50,285 bases of DNA from Bacteroidota bacterium (GTDB lineage: Bacteria > Bacteroidota > Bacteroidia > Chitinophagales > Chitinophagaceae): NCBI GenBank assembly GCA_023433265.1, contig JAEZDR010000041.1:1-50285 (forward strand), in the 5' to 3' direction. Numbering within the stretch: the stretch's first letter is position 1; every line of letters starts with the position of its first letter. The translations under genes and the position numbers were made by a program. Shown here piece by piece: positions 1 to 7,242 of this stretch. A model generated the notes under the pieces. It did no database searches, was not told the origin of the DNA, and was given only the letters and a program-made list of their open reading frames with translations.

Positions 1-208
1 ACACTATGCACATGAAGTAATACCTGGTAAATGTCCTCATTCATAGAAAAATTATTTTGTGTAAAACTACGATATGACAAATAAAAGGTATCTATAGAAG
101 AATTTTTAAATAAAAACCCCCTTTCTGTCTTGCTTATATGAACAAAGTATTACATTTACACTCCTATTGTACTTGTATTGACTACTGCAACAATTGGAAA
201 TCTGGACC
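1..208 (+). promoter_or_regulatory. Upstream region of the PID-CTERM-like gene with a weak promoter candidate
   Basis: No gene is seen here. A candidate Bacteroidota promoter has TTG at 130-132, an 18-nt spacer and TACATTTA at 151-158, one base off the TAnnTTTG consensus. It would start transcription near 165 and leave a leader of about 44 nt before the ATG at 209. The match is imperfect, so this is tentative. Confidence 0.3.
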
Positions 209-445
209 ATGAAAAAGAATGCTATGAGAAAGCTTTTTATACTTGTTGCCATTGCGGCGCTCCCTATGTTTTCGTACGCTCAGCCACCAGATCCAGGTGG
301 AGACCCCGACGAAACCCCAATTCCATTTGACGGCGGATTAAGTCTTGCCATCGCAGCAGGCGTGGGCTATGGCGTAAAGAAAGCCTATGCTGCCACGAAA
401 AAGAAATCGGGGGAAGAAGCTCCAAAAAAGTGGTTTGACGCTTAA
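209..445 (+). CDS. Small exported protein with PID-CTERM-like sorting tail
   Basis: A 78-residue protein when started at the ATG at 209; a TTG at 194 and an ATG at 224 are in frame. The N-terminus is a typical signal peptide (basic start, hydrophobic core, cleavage after the Ala of SYAQ). A short Pro/Asp/Gly-rich stretch follows, then a PFDGG motif, a Gly/Ala-rich hydrophobic segment and a Lys-rich tail. This layout matches the small Bacteroidota proteins described as having a PID-CTERM sorting domain: motif, hydrophobic helix, basic C-terminus. I infer export across the inner membrane followed by processing or membrane retention; the cargo role is unknown. The gene converges on pyrR and the two stop codons overlap by 4 nt. 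The start is chosen because the signal peptide needs only a short basic N-region. Confidence 0.7.
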   Translation: MKKNAMRKLFILVAIAALPMFSYAQPPDPGGDPDETPIPFDGGLSLAIAAGVGYGVKKAYAATKKKSGEEAPKKWFDA

Positions 446-990
446 ATATTCACGGCAGCATCGCTTGTTTGTATTAATACTACCTCATTTCTTTCGTGTT
501 GGGCCTCCCAAAGCACTTTGACTTTATCGTTAGGGAATGTATCTATTGTACGCCCAATGTAAGTAGCCTGTATAGGAAATTCACGGCTAAAACGACGGTC
601 AACCAGTACACAAAGTTCAACTTTTGAAGGGCGTCCAAAATCTAATAAAGCATCCAATGCCGCTCTTATAGTGCGGCCGGTATATAAAACGTCGTCCAAC
701 AATATCACGTTCTTACCCTCTATCGTAAAGTTGATGTCTGTTTTATTGGCCACATGCAATGAGTTACGTACATCATCCCTGTAAAAAGTAATATCTAACT
801 TCCCATAATTAATTCCCTCTACCCCATTTTCCTGTCTGAGGTTTTCGATAATTAAGTCGCTAAAATAAATCCCACGTGGCTGCAATCCTATCAGGCAGCA
901 ATTAGTTAGCCCAGGGTGGTTTTCCAATATTTGTTTACTCAGTCGTTTTAGGGTTAACGCAATTTGATGTTGTGACAGAATGCTTTTCAA
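442..990 (-). CDS. pyrR: PyrR-type uracil phosphoribosyltransferase / pyrimidine regulator
   Basis: 182 residues, the usual PyrR length. The type I phosphoribosyltransferase PRPP loop is clear at residues about 96-108 (LLDDVLYTGRT, the form typical of PyrR), and an Arg-containing LQPRG loop lies near 36-40. PyrR proteins convert uracil and PRPP to UMP, and in Firmicutes also bind pyr mRNA to control attenuation. Whether this one regulates is not shown, as no pyr operon or attenuator is visible here. The start must be TTG at 990: an in-frame TAG lies at 1006-1008 and no ATG lies between it and conserved sequence. A perfect inverted repeat (1009-1028) sits 19 nt upstream and could be an operator. 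The 3' end overlaps the stop of the convergent small exported protein. Confidence 0.88.
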   Translation of the reverse strand: MKSILSQHQIALTLKRLSKQILENHPGLTNCCLIGLQPRGIYFSDLIIENLRQENGVEGINYGKLDITFYRDDVRNSLHVANKTDINFTIEGKNVILLDDVLYTGRTIRAALDALLDFGRPSKVELCVLVDRRFSREFPIQATYIGRTIDTFPNDKVKVLWEAQHERNEVVLIQTSDAAVNI

Positions 991-1008
991 GTGGACTAAT
1001 TTCCGCTA

Positions 1009-1028
1009 AATTAAACAGAAGTTTAATT
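1009..1028. repeat. Perfect inverted repeat upstream of pyrR
   Basis: Arms AATTAAAC (1009-1016) and GTTTAATT (1021-1028) around AGAA form a perfect 8-bp dyad ending 19 nt before the pyrR start codon. There is no T-run, so it does not look like a terminator. On the minus strand it overlaps a poor -7-like TAATTTAG. An operator is possible but unproven. Confidence 0.45.
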
Positions 1029-1141
1029 CAATCTAATGTGCTTATTCATCCTGCCTTAGCAATGCTCGTATGTTTTCTCTCTAACAAGTTGATGATGCCT
1101 TTCCTCAAATACGCCATAGTGAAAACAATCACGCAAAAAAA

Positions 1142-1172
1142 TTTGGCAGGAATAAAGTTGCTGCTATATTTG
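1142..1172 (+). promoter_or_regulatory. Bacteroidota-type promoter of tRNA-Val
   Basis: TTTG at 1142-1145, a 19-nt spacer and TATATTTG at 1165-1172 match the Bacteroidota housekeeping-sigma consensus (TTTG, about 19 nt, TAnnTTTG) exactly. The predicted start is near 1179, about 11 nt before the mature tRNA 5' end. This is the best promoter match in the window. Confidence 0.8.
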
Positions 1173-1189
1173 CACTCCCAAAGCACAAA

Positions 1190-1264
1190 GGGAGTTTAGC
1201 TCAGCTGGTTTAGAGCATCTGCCTTACAAGCAGAGGGTCGGCGGTTCGATCCCGTCAACTCCGA
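1190..1264 (+). tRNA. tRNA-Val (anticodon UAC)
   Basis: A cloverleaf can be drawn by eye: acceptor GGGAGTT, D-arm beginning TAGCTCAG, anticodon stem TCTGC/GCAGA around loop CTTACAA with TAC at 1225-1227, and T-arm GGCGG-TTCGATC-CCGTC. The anticodon UAC reads GUA and related valine codons. The 3' acceptor strand is AACTCCG followed by discriminator A, so six pairs form but 1:72 would be G-G. CCA is not encoded. A promoter lies just upstream and a hairpin terminator starts 4 nt after the tRNA, so it appears to be a single-gene unit. Confidence 0.93.
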
Positions 1265-1267
1265 CAT

Positions 1268-1294
1268 AGCGTTCCATATCGGAGCGCTTTTTTT
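1268..1294 (+). terminator. Rho-independent terminator of tRNA-Val
   Basis: Stem AGCGTTCC (1268-1275) pairs with GGAGCGCT (1281-1288), with one G-T wobble and a 5-nt loop, followed by a T run to 1294. Confidence 0.85.
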
Positions 1295-1331
1295 CTTATT
1301 ATCATTTACAAATAGAGCTGAGACGTTCACT

Positions 1332-3821
1332 TTATAAAGCATCTACGTCAGCATAGGCAACCACAGAGCGATAGCGTTTGTTGCTTTGTACAATCAAAAT
1401 CTGTTGCCTGATGTATTGTTTGCAATACTGCAGTATGGCTGCCTGTTTAGGTAAACGGATTAGAATCTCCCATATATACTGATTCCTAACCCGGTTAATA
1501 GAAGGCTGCGCCGGTCCTACCACATATGTGCTGAACTCCTTTCGCATTCCAGTTGCGATGACGTTTGCAGCCTCTTCAGCCACTTCATTGAGGGCATGTT
1601 TGCACACCAGTTTAATTATGCGCGAAAACGGCGGATAAAAAAAACGCTGCCGTTGCTCGATCTCCTCCTGGTAAAAAGCTTCATAGTCATGCTTAAGTAA
1701 ATGAGCAAGCACCGGGTGCGTTGTACGGTTTACCTGTATCATAACTTTTCCCTGCAGGTTACTCCTCCCGGCCCGGCCACTTACTTGCTCCATCAATTGG
1801 AAAGCCCGTTCATTTACCCTGAAATCAGCAAAGTGAAGAATGTTGTCTGCATCTATTATTCCTACAAGGTCTACATTCTCAAAATGAAGACCTTTTACCA
1901 CCATTTGAGTGCCCACAAGGATGTCTACTTTGTGCTGCTCGAGCAGTTTGATGAGGTTATCATGCGCATGCTTACCTTTCACGGTATCGTAATCCATCCT
2001 TGCTATTCTTGCGCCTGGAAACATATCAAGCAAATGCTCTTCTATCTTTTCAGTGCCATATTGTTTGCTTATAAACTGCTGGCTACCGCATGCGGAACAG
2101 GTTGTTACAGTGGGATAGTTCGTACCACAATAATGGCAGGCAAGTTTATTCTTATGCTTGTGATAAGTAAGGGTTACAGCGCACTGTATACATTGTGGTA
2201 TCCAGCCACAAACATTACACGTCAGGTATGGAGAATAACCTCTCCGGTTCTGAAAAAGAATAATTTGCCTTTGCTGTTTCAGGCTATCGTTGATAGCATC
2301 TTCAAGGCTGGGAGTAATGATGAGTTTCTGCTTCGATAGAAACTTCTTTACGTCAACGATATTGATTTCAGGCAAAGGCGTAGCACCAAACCTTTCGGTT
2401 AGTTTCACTAGCCCGAACTTTCCGGTTGACGCATTATGATAGCTTTCGAGTGATGGTGTTGCCGATCCCAATAAAACCTTTGCATTAAACAGCGACGCAT
2501 AATATATGGCAGCATCGCGTGCATGGTACCTTGGCGCAGGCTCTTGTTGTTTGAAGGAGGTTTCGTGTTCCTCATCAAGGATGATAAGTCCCAGGTCTGC
2601 AAATGGCAGGAACAGCGACGAGCGCGCGCCAAGCACAATTTTAAGCGATCCGCTTTTAACTTTTCGCCATATCTCTACGCGCTCATTATGATTAAACTTA
2701 GAATGATAAACACCAATATTTCCACCGAAATGTTGTTGCAGCCTCCTGATAATCTGTGCGGTTAAAGCTATCTCAGGTAGCATATAAAGCACCTGCTTTC
2801 CTTTTAGCAATTCCTCTTCAATGAGCTTGATATAAATCTGGGTTTTTCCACTTGCCGTAACACCATGCAGCAAGCAGGTTTTCCTTTCTTGAAACGATGC
2901 TCTTACTGCTTCAAGTGCTTCTTGCTGCCGGGCAGAAAGTTCAAAATCGATATGTATGGTCGGCGGTAATGGAGGTAACCTATCTTTATTTCGTTTGCTA
3001 ACATTTAGAATACCTTTTTGTATCAACCCTTTCAACTGTGCTGTACTGGCACCCGACATCTTTAACAACCCGGTCTGCGTTACTTCCTTTTCTGTTTTGG
3101 AAAGGTGCAGGTAAGCAAGCAATAATTCAAGTTGTTTGGGAGCCTTTGCCCATGAGTTTAATAAATGCTGTAACGGTTCCTCCGATGCATACAACGGACT
3201 TAGTTCAATATATGTTTCTGTTTTTGGAACATATTTCTCTTTCAGGTTTTCAGCTAAATAACAAACACCTTTCTCAACAACGCTTTTTATAACAGGATAA
3301 ACACTGCTTAAGTTGGATAAAAGCTGTTGAATTTCCGTCATCTTTAGCTGCTTTCTTATCAGAAGCGCTTCAGCTACGATGTACTCATTATCGTTCAAGT
3401 TCGTAAAATCGCCATCGTGCTCCTCGCTCCAGTTAAGGATACTCTCACTGGTGAGCTTAAAATTAGAAGGCACAGCAGCTTGCATCACTTCCCCTTCGGT
3501 ACATACATAATACGCTGCAATCCATTTCCAGAAGGCAAGTTGGGTTCCGTGTACCAATGGCTCATCGTCCAAAACATTTAATATCTCCTTTGGTTGAAAG
3601 TCTGCCGGCTTAGGCACAAAAGCGGTTACAATGCCCGCGTACTTTTTTGATTTACCAAAGTTTACTTCCACGCGCATCCCCACTTGCACAACGCTATGCA
3701 GATGCAGAGGAATTTTCCAGGTATAGCTTTTCGGTAAGGCAAGAGGAATTACCACCTCAGCGTAAGAATCGGAGCGGCTAATTGTGGTCTGTTCCTGTTG
3801 GAATGTCGGGTTGATGTCCAT
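1332..3821 (-). CDS. priA: Primosomal replication-restart helicase PriA
   Basis: 829 residues, slightly longer than the E. coli protein (732). PriA binds stalled or recombined forks, unwinds the lagging-strand duplex and helps reload the replicative helicase. Visible features are an N-terminal 3'-DNA-binding region, Walker A HGVTASGKT at about 319-327, the DEEH box at 416-419, the LLGSATPS helicase motif near 450-457, and eight zinc-binding cysteines at 535, 538, 544, 547, 562, 565, 575 and 578 inserted between the helicase motifs as the family requires. The later motif SGRAGR is also present. All key residues are intact. The gene stands alone between the tRNA-Val terminator and the terminator of the upstream glycosyltransferase. 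Confidence 0.96.
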   Translation of the reverse strand: MDINPTFQQEQTTISRSDSYAEVVIPLALPKSYTWKIPLHLHSVVQVGMRVEVNFGKSKKYAGIVTAFVPKPADFQPKEILNVLDDEPLVHGTQLAFWKWIAAYYVCTEGEVMQAAVPSNFKLTSESILNWSEEHDGDFTNLNDNEYIVAEALLIRKQLKMTEIQQLLSNLSSVYPVIKSVVEKGVCYLAENLKEKYVPKTETYIELSPLYASEEPLQHLLNSWAKAPKQLELLLAYLHLSKTEKEVTQTGLLKMSGASTAQLKGLIQKGILNVSKRNKDRLPPLPPTIHIDFELSARQQEALEAVRASFQERKTCLLHGVTASGKTQIYIKLIEEELLKGKQVLYMLPEIALTAQIIRRLQQHFGGNIGVYHSKFNHNERVEIWRKVKSGSLKIVLGARSSLFLPFADLGLIILDEEHETSFKQQEPAPRYHARDAAIYYASLFNAKVLLGSATPSLESYHNASTGKFGLVKLTERFGATPLPEINIVDVKKFLSKQKLIITPSLEDAINDSLKQQRQIILFQNRRGYSPYLTCNVCGWIPQCIQCAVTLTYHKHKNKLACHYCGTNYPTVTTCSACGSQQFISKQYGTEKIEEHLLDMFPGARIARMDYDTVKGKHAHDNLIKLLEQHKVDILVGTQMVVKGLHFENVDLVGIIDADNILHFADFRVNERAFQLMEQVSGRAGRSNLQGKVMIQVNRTTHPVLAHLLKHDYEAFYQEEIEQRQRFFYPPFSRIIKLVCKHALNEVAEEAANVIATGMRKEFSTYVVGPAQPSINRVRNQYIWEILIRLPKQAAILQYCKQYIRQQILIVQSNKRYRSVVAYADVDAL

Positions 3822-3843
3822 TCTATTAGCTGCAAATTACCGC

Positions 3844-3878
3844 AAAAAAAAGTGCATCCTAATTGTGGATGCACTTTT
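3844..3878 (-). terminator. Terminator of the glycosyltransferase gene
   Basis: A perfect stem of AAAAGTGCATCC and its complement (about 3848-3859 and 3867-3878) with a 7-nt loop. On the minus strand the stem is followed by a T run (A run at 3844-3850 on plus). It lies between the glycosyltransferase stop and the priA start, separating the two units. Confidence 0.85.
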
Positions 3879-3915
3879 CCAAATACATGTTTAACCATTG
3901 CTACCTGTTGCCTCG

Positions 3916-4953
3916 CTAGCTTCCTGCTGTTGTAGCCAACGCCGGGTAAATGCTATGTTGGTTAATTTTTTCTACAACAAAAGTTCTAAAGCTTTCCCAG
4001 TTGTTACTATCCGCATATTCATGCAACCTCTCAATAGAAACAGCGTAAGCTTGTTGCTTGCACTTCTCTATTTTGTTTATAAGGTCTGCAAAATCCTCAT
4101 AATTGCAAATCAGGTTGCGCTCTCCCAGCTCTTTAAATGCACCTATACGAGGCCCGAAAACAGTTTTACCGTACCCAAGTGTTTTACAGAGTGCTGCAGA
4201 GCTCAAAACCGAGGGTGAGTTATAGGTAAAAAGTACATAGCGGCTAATAGAAAGATAATGTTCCAATTCTGATTTCGATAGAACTTTATTTACAAGAGTT
4301 ATTGTATGACCGCTCAGTTCGCGAGCTTGCTCGTAAAGCTCAGCAGAACAAAAACGTCCCGCAATAAGAATCTTCAGGTTATGGCTTGTTGCATTTAGAT
4401 ATCGTAAAAAATCTATTACTCCTTTATAACTGTTCACCGAGCCCCAAACAACTACATCGTATTGAATAGGCTGCGAAATAGACAGTGCTTTAAAATCCGG
4501 GATTGGGTGATCCTTAACCTGTAAATTGGTCAACCTCCCTGCTTTCCTTTCATATACTTCTTCTGAATGGGAAAAAACATCGTCAGCAAAAGCCTCCATC
4601 ATTTTTCTTACCAATCGCTTGCCTACTTTGTTTTTCCTGTAATGAGAAAGGTTGTTATGAATGAACCAAACCACGTGAATACGGCTCAGTTTGGCTATCA
4701 CTAAAATCAAGAGCAGCAATAATACTTGCAAATAACCAAGCTTCCTGTCAGGTATGTCTTCTACCCAATTAAAGTACAACACATTCGTCTTATGTAATTT
4801 CAAAAGGATATCCACCAATCCCATAGAGGTTTCCTGGTTTACAATGGTGAAGTCGTTTGCCAGTTGTTCCCTCAACCTCAAAATGTAATCGTTGGCACCC
4901 TCCATAAACATGTATGAAGTAAGCGGATAGATGTAAATATTTCTTTTGTGCAT
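3916..4953 (-). CDS. GT4-like glycosyltransferase
   Basis: 345 residues with the look of a GT-B fold glycosyltransferase. A hydrophobic segment at about 75-95 (VLLLLLILVIAKL) could anchor it to the inner face of the membrane. It is followed by VVWFIHNN, like the IHN/H motif of GT4-type enzymes, and a C-terminal donor-binding half with the pattern VVWGSVNSYKG...LIAGRF...YLSISRYVLFTYNSPSVLSSAAL. The canonical EX7E motif is not clean, so donor and acceptor cannot be assigned. It has its own terminator and its neighbours do not form a polysaccharide cluster, so it may act in general envelope or lipid glycosylation. A dyad TGTAAG-AAA-CTTACA at 4982-4996 lies about 30 nt before the start. Confidence 0.7.
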   Translation of the reverse strand: MHKRNIYIYPLTSYMFMEGANDYILRLREQLANDFTIVNQETSMGLVDILLKLHKTNVLYFNWVEDIPDRKLGYLQVLLLLLILVIAKLSRIHVVWFIHNNLSHYRKNKVGKRLVRKMMEAFADDVFSHSEEVYERKAGRLTNLQVKDHPIPDFKALSISQPIQYDVVVWGSVNSYKGVIDFLRYLNATSHNLKILIAGRFCSAELYEQARELSGHTITLVNKVLSKSELEHYLSISRYVLFTYNSPSVLSSAALCKTLGYGKTVFGPRIGAFKELGERNLICNYEDFADLINKIEKCKQQAYAVSIERLHEYADSNNWESFRTFVVEKINQHSIYPALATTAGS

Positions 4954-4981
4954 TTGGCTGTAAATGGTGTTTTCGAAGCGA

Positions 4982-4996
4982 TGTAAGAAACTTACA
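4982..4996. repeat. Short dyad upstream of the glycosyltransferase
   Basis: TGTAAG-AAA-CTTACA is a perfect 6-3-6 inverted repeat 29 nt before the glycosyltransferase start codon. It lacks a T-run. It is suitable for a dimeric repressor but no regulator is identified. Confidence 0.35.
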
Positions 4997-5036
4997 GAAA
5001 TTGTGCCTCGGCCCCTCGCTAGTGCGTTCCGGGCAT

Positions 5037-5064
5037 AAAAAAAGCCTCCCGAGCGGGAGGCTTT
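5037..5064 (-). terminator. Terminator of the DUF2911 gene
   Basis: A perfect 10-bp stem AAAGCCTCCC / GGGAGGCTTT (5041-5050 and 5055-5064) with a 4-nt loop. On the minus strand it is followed by a T run. It lies 18 nt after the DUF2911 stop codon. Confidence 0.9.
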
Positions 5065-5082
5065 GGTTCGTTTACTATCGTA

Positions 5083-5922
5083 TTATAACGACTTAATCAG
5101 CTCGTTTGCCATTCCCACATAATCATCATTGTTCTGCTCTTTTGCCAGTTCGATCGTTTTTTGCGCACTTGTTTTAGCAGATGCTTTATCTCCCATATCT
5201 TTCTGAATTCTTGCTTTTTGCATATAGAGCCAGAAAGCTTTAGGATTTGCATCTATAGCTTTATTGATGTTTTCCAACGCTTTAGGATAGTTCTTTTCCC
5301 ACTCATAGTAAAATGTAGCGGCCATTTGGTAAGGCTTCTTCTCAGCATTTTGCAATGCTTTTTCTATCTGTTGACTAAGCCTGCCACGAACTTCTGAGGT
5401 AATGGGCAAGCGCACCATTGTATTACCCCACATCAGGTGCAACTCGCAACTTTCATTTTTTAGGTTGGCGAATTGCATGGTAAATGTTTCAGCGCTGTGG
5501 TTCATTTTTTCAGCCTTTACCTTGAAACGGGCCACGTCATCTTCTTTCTTATAGTTATTGACTCCCCAGTTTGTTGTTCCACGATTTATCACTACTTCCC
5601 AGGTCTCTTTTCCGGGTATAGTATATAGCACGTAAGCACCGGTGTCAATTTTATTACCCGAAATAGCAATGGGGTCGTTGATCTTAAGTGTTGTAGCCGA
5701 GTTAGCCCCTGTACGCCACATTTGTCCTAAAGGAGCCAGCATTGAACCTTCACCGAAAACAGTCCTGCCCTTGAGAGAGGGTCTTGAGTAAGTGAGTTCC
5801 ATCTTCCCCATTCCAAAATCCTGGATAATTGTCTGGGTCGGGCTGGGTTGTGGCATGCGCACCTGCGCTGTCAATGCAAGGGTGCTTGTGCACAAAACGG
5901 AAAACAATACCTGTTTAATCAT
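5083..5922 (-). CDS. Exported DUF2911 family protein with C-terminal TPR-like helices
   Basis: 279 residues. A signal peptide covers about residues 1-19 (LFSVLCTSTLALTAQ). The DUF2911 domain follows, with the family-typical stretches YSRPSLKGRTVFG, GQMWRTGANSATT, GAYVLYTIPG and NRGTTNWG. Residues about 190-270 are Ala/Lys-rich helical repeats (KALENINKAIDANPKAFWLYMQ, ASAKTSAQK) resembling TPR units. The family is common in Bacteroidota and has no firmly assigned function; the protein probably acts in the periplasm. A -7 element TAGGTTTG lies just upstream and a strong terminator just downstream, so it is a single-gene transcript. Confidence 0.85.
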   Translation of the reverse strand: MIKQVLFSVLCTSTLALTAQVRMPQPSPTQTIIQDFGMGKMELTYSRPSLKGRTVFGEGSMLAPLGQMWRTGANSATTLKINDPIAISGNKIDTGAYVLYTIPGKETWEVVINRGTTNWGVNNYKKEDDVARFKVKAEKMNHSAETFTMQFANLKNESCELHLMWGNTMVRLPITSEVRGRLSQQIEKALQNAEKKPYQMAATFYYEWEKNYPKALENINKAIDANPKAFWLYMQKARIQKDMGDKASAKTSAQKTIELAKEQNNDDYVGMANELIKSL

Positions 5923-5936
5923 ATTATTTTTTTTTG

Positions 5937-5944
5937 CAAACCTA
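5937..5944 (-). promoter_or_regulatory. -7 element for the DUF2911 gene
   Basis: On the minus strand TAGGTTTG matches TAnnTTTG, with a TTTG about 21 nt upstream, slightly longer than ideal. The predicted start is near 5930, leaving a leader of about 8 nt. Confidence 0.45.
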
Positions 5945-6384
5945 GTATTTCGTGGGCAACATCAGCAAAAGAGATGAATGTTTTGACAGCTTTCCGAGGC
6001 GTTTGATTTATAGTAATATGACGTGAACATGATGTTTTATGCGCTTTAGATACGCTGCAGATACGCTGAAAACCCAGAAGGAAAGCTAAAGAACTGTGGC
6101 AAGCTAAATAGCTATTGAAAGCTATAAAATAAATGCTATCTTATTGAATATGTTTAACTTATTAGATAAAGATGGATATTAAACTTGCGATGGGTGCGCA
6201 GCTCCATGAGGCTATCATTGCTTGTGGTGAGTGAGAACAGCGGTGATGTTTGGTGAAAACTTTGAGGAGAGCACAGGGAACAAGCCTGCCGAGGTTATTG
6301 GGTGGATAAAAAACTTTATAACCCCCTGAAAACTATTGCGGCAAGAGATTTGAACAGCAGTTAGCATCCAAACTTGTTTTGATT
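5945..6384. other. Gene-poor interval upstream of the five-gene operon
   Basis: About 440 nt with no convincing gene. It holds a near-tandem direct repeat AGATACGCTG (6047-6056 and 6057-6066, with one base different at the first position) and two very short open stretches, 6172-6234 (20 codons) and 6246-6329 (27 codons), with no recognisable family. They could be decayed coding sequence or leader peptides. No confident promoter for the operon could be placed. Confidence 0.4.
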
Positions 6385-7242
6385 ATGATTTTTATGCTCA
6401 GAAGGGTATGCGTTTTTGTGTTAACCTTATTGTTTGCTGGCTGTGGTGCTGACTCCCAGATAAAGGCCGCTAAGGACATACCCTCTCCTGCTGGATACGA
6501 ACTGGGCAAACCTATTATAAAAAGGCTGCCTTCAAAGATGGACGAGGTGTCTGGAATAGCCTACTACCCTCCGGACCATGCACTTTTTGCCATAATAGAC
6601 GAGGCAGGCATGCTCTACAAGGTACCGTTAAACGATAAAAAAATAGAACAGTGGGAGTTTGCCGAAAAAGATGATTATGAAGATATTGTACTTGTCGATA
6701 GCACCTTTTTTGTCATCACGAGCCGTGGCCGCCTTCTATCGTTCACCTTCCTGGGAAACAAGCCATCAAAAGTGGAAAATTTTGATCTTAATCTCACAGG
6801 GAAAAACGACATAGAAACCCTTTATCATCAGTCTGATGACAATACACTGCGAATAATATGTAAAGATTGCGATGGCGATAAAGGCCTAACGAATACTACT
6901 TTTCAATTCAGCATGGGCGAAAAGAAGTTTAGTGGCGCCAGCAAGTTGAACCTGAACCAGGTGTCCGATAAAATCGCAAGAGAAAATAATAAGTTCAAAC
7001 CTTCAGCAGCAGCAATACATCCTATCACTGGTGAACTCTTCATCATTTCATCAGTCAATAAAACGTTAGTAGTGGCTGATAAAAATTTAAACCCAAAAGA
7101 ACTTTATAGCCTTGACGCTGAATTATACAAACAGCCTGAAGCCATTGCATTTGCGCCGAACGGCGATATGTTCATCGCAAACGAGTCGGCTGATGAGGGC
7201 TCTGCTAATATCCTGGTCTTTAAATACAAAAGCGCTAAATAA
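6385..7242 (+). CDS. SdiA-regulated-like beta-propeller lipoprotein
   Basis: 285 residues from the ATG at 6385 (ATG at 6394 and TTG at 6379 are alternatives). The N-terminus is a lipoprotein signal with lipobox LFAGC, so the mature protein should be lipid-anchored. The rest resembles the SdiA-regulated domain (PF06977) beta-propeller: MDEVSGIAYYPPDHALFAI, DDYEDIVLVDSTFFVITSRG, FKPSAAAIHPITGELFI and PEAIAFAPNGDMFIANE are the repeating blade motifs. Such propellers are thought to bind ligands or act as esterase-like scaffolds, but no activity can be assigned. It opens a five-gene operon; its stop codon overlaps the next start by 1 nt, so it is very likely co-translated with the phosphoesterase-barrel fusion and may work with it at the outer membrane. 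Confidence 0.82.
   Translation: MIFMLRRVCVFVLTLLFAGCGADSQIKAAKDIPSPAGYELGKPIIKRLPSKMDEVSGIAYYPPDHALFAIIDEAGMLYKVPLNDKKIEQWEFAEKDDYEDIVLVDSTFFVITSRGRLLSFTFLGNKPSKVENFDLNLTGKNDIETLYHQSDDNTLRIICKDCDGDKGLTNTTFQFSMGEKKFSGASKLNLNQVSDKIARENNKFKPSAAAIHPITGELFIISSVNKTLVVADKNLNPKELYSLDAELYKQPEAIAFAPNGDMFIANESADEGSANILVFKYKSAK

Noticed and set aside
972..1199. Plus-strand 75-codon frame running into tRNA-Val
   Set aside because: It covers the tRNA promoter and part of the tRNA, and opposes the pyrR start; composition is not protein-like.
1701..2339. Plus-strand frame of 212 codons inside priA
   Set aside because: Antisense shadow of a gene with intact PriA motifs.
6172..6329. Short frames of 20 and 27 codons before the five-gene operon
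   Set aside because: Too short and without family similarity to be called genes; described as part of the intergenic region.
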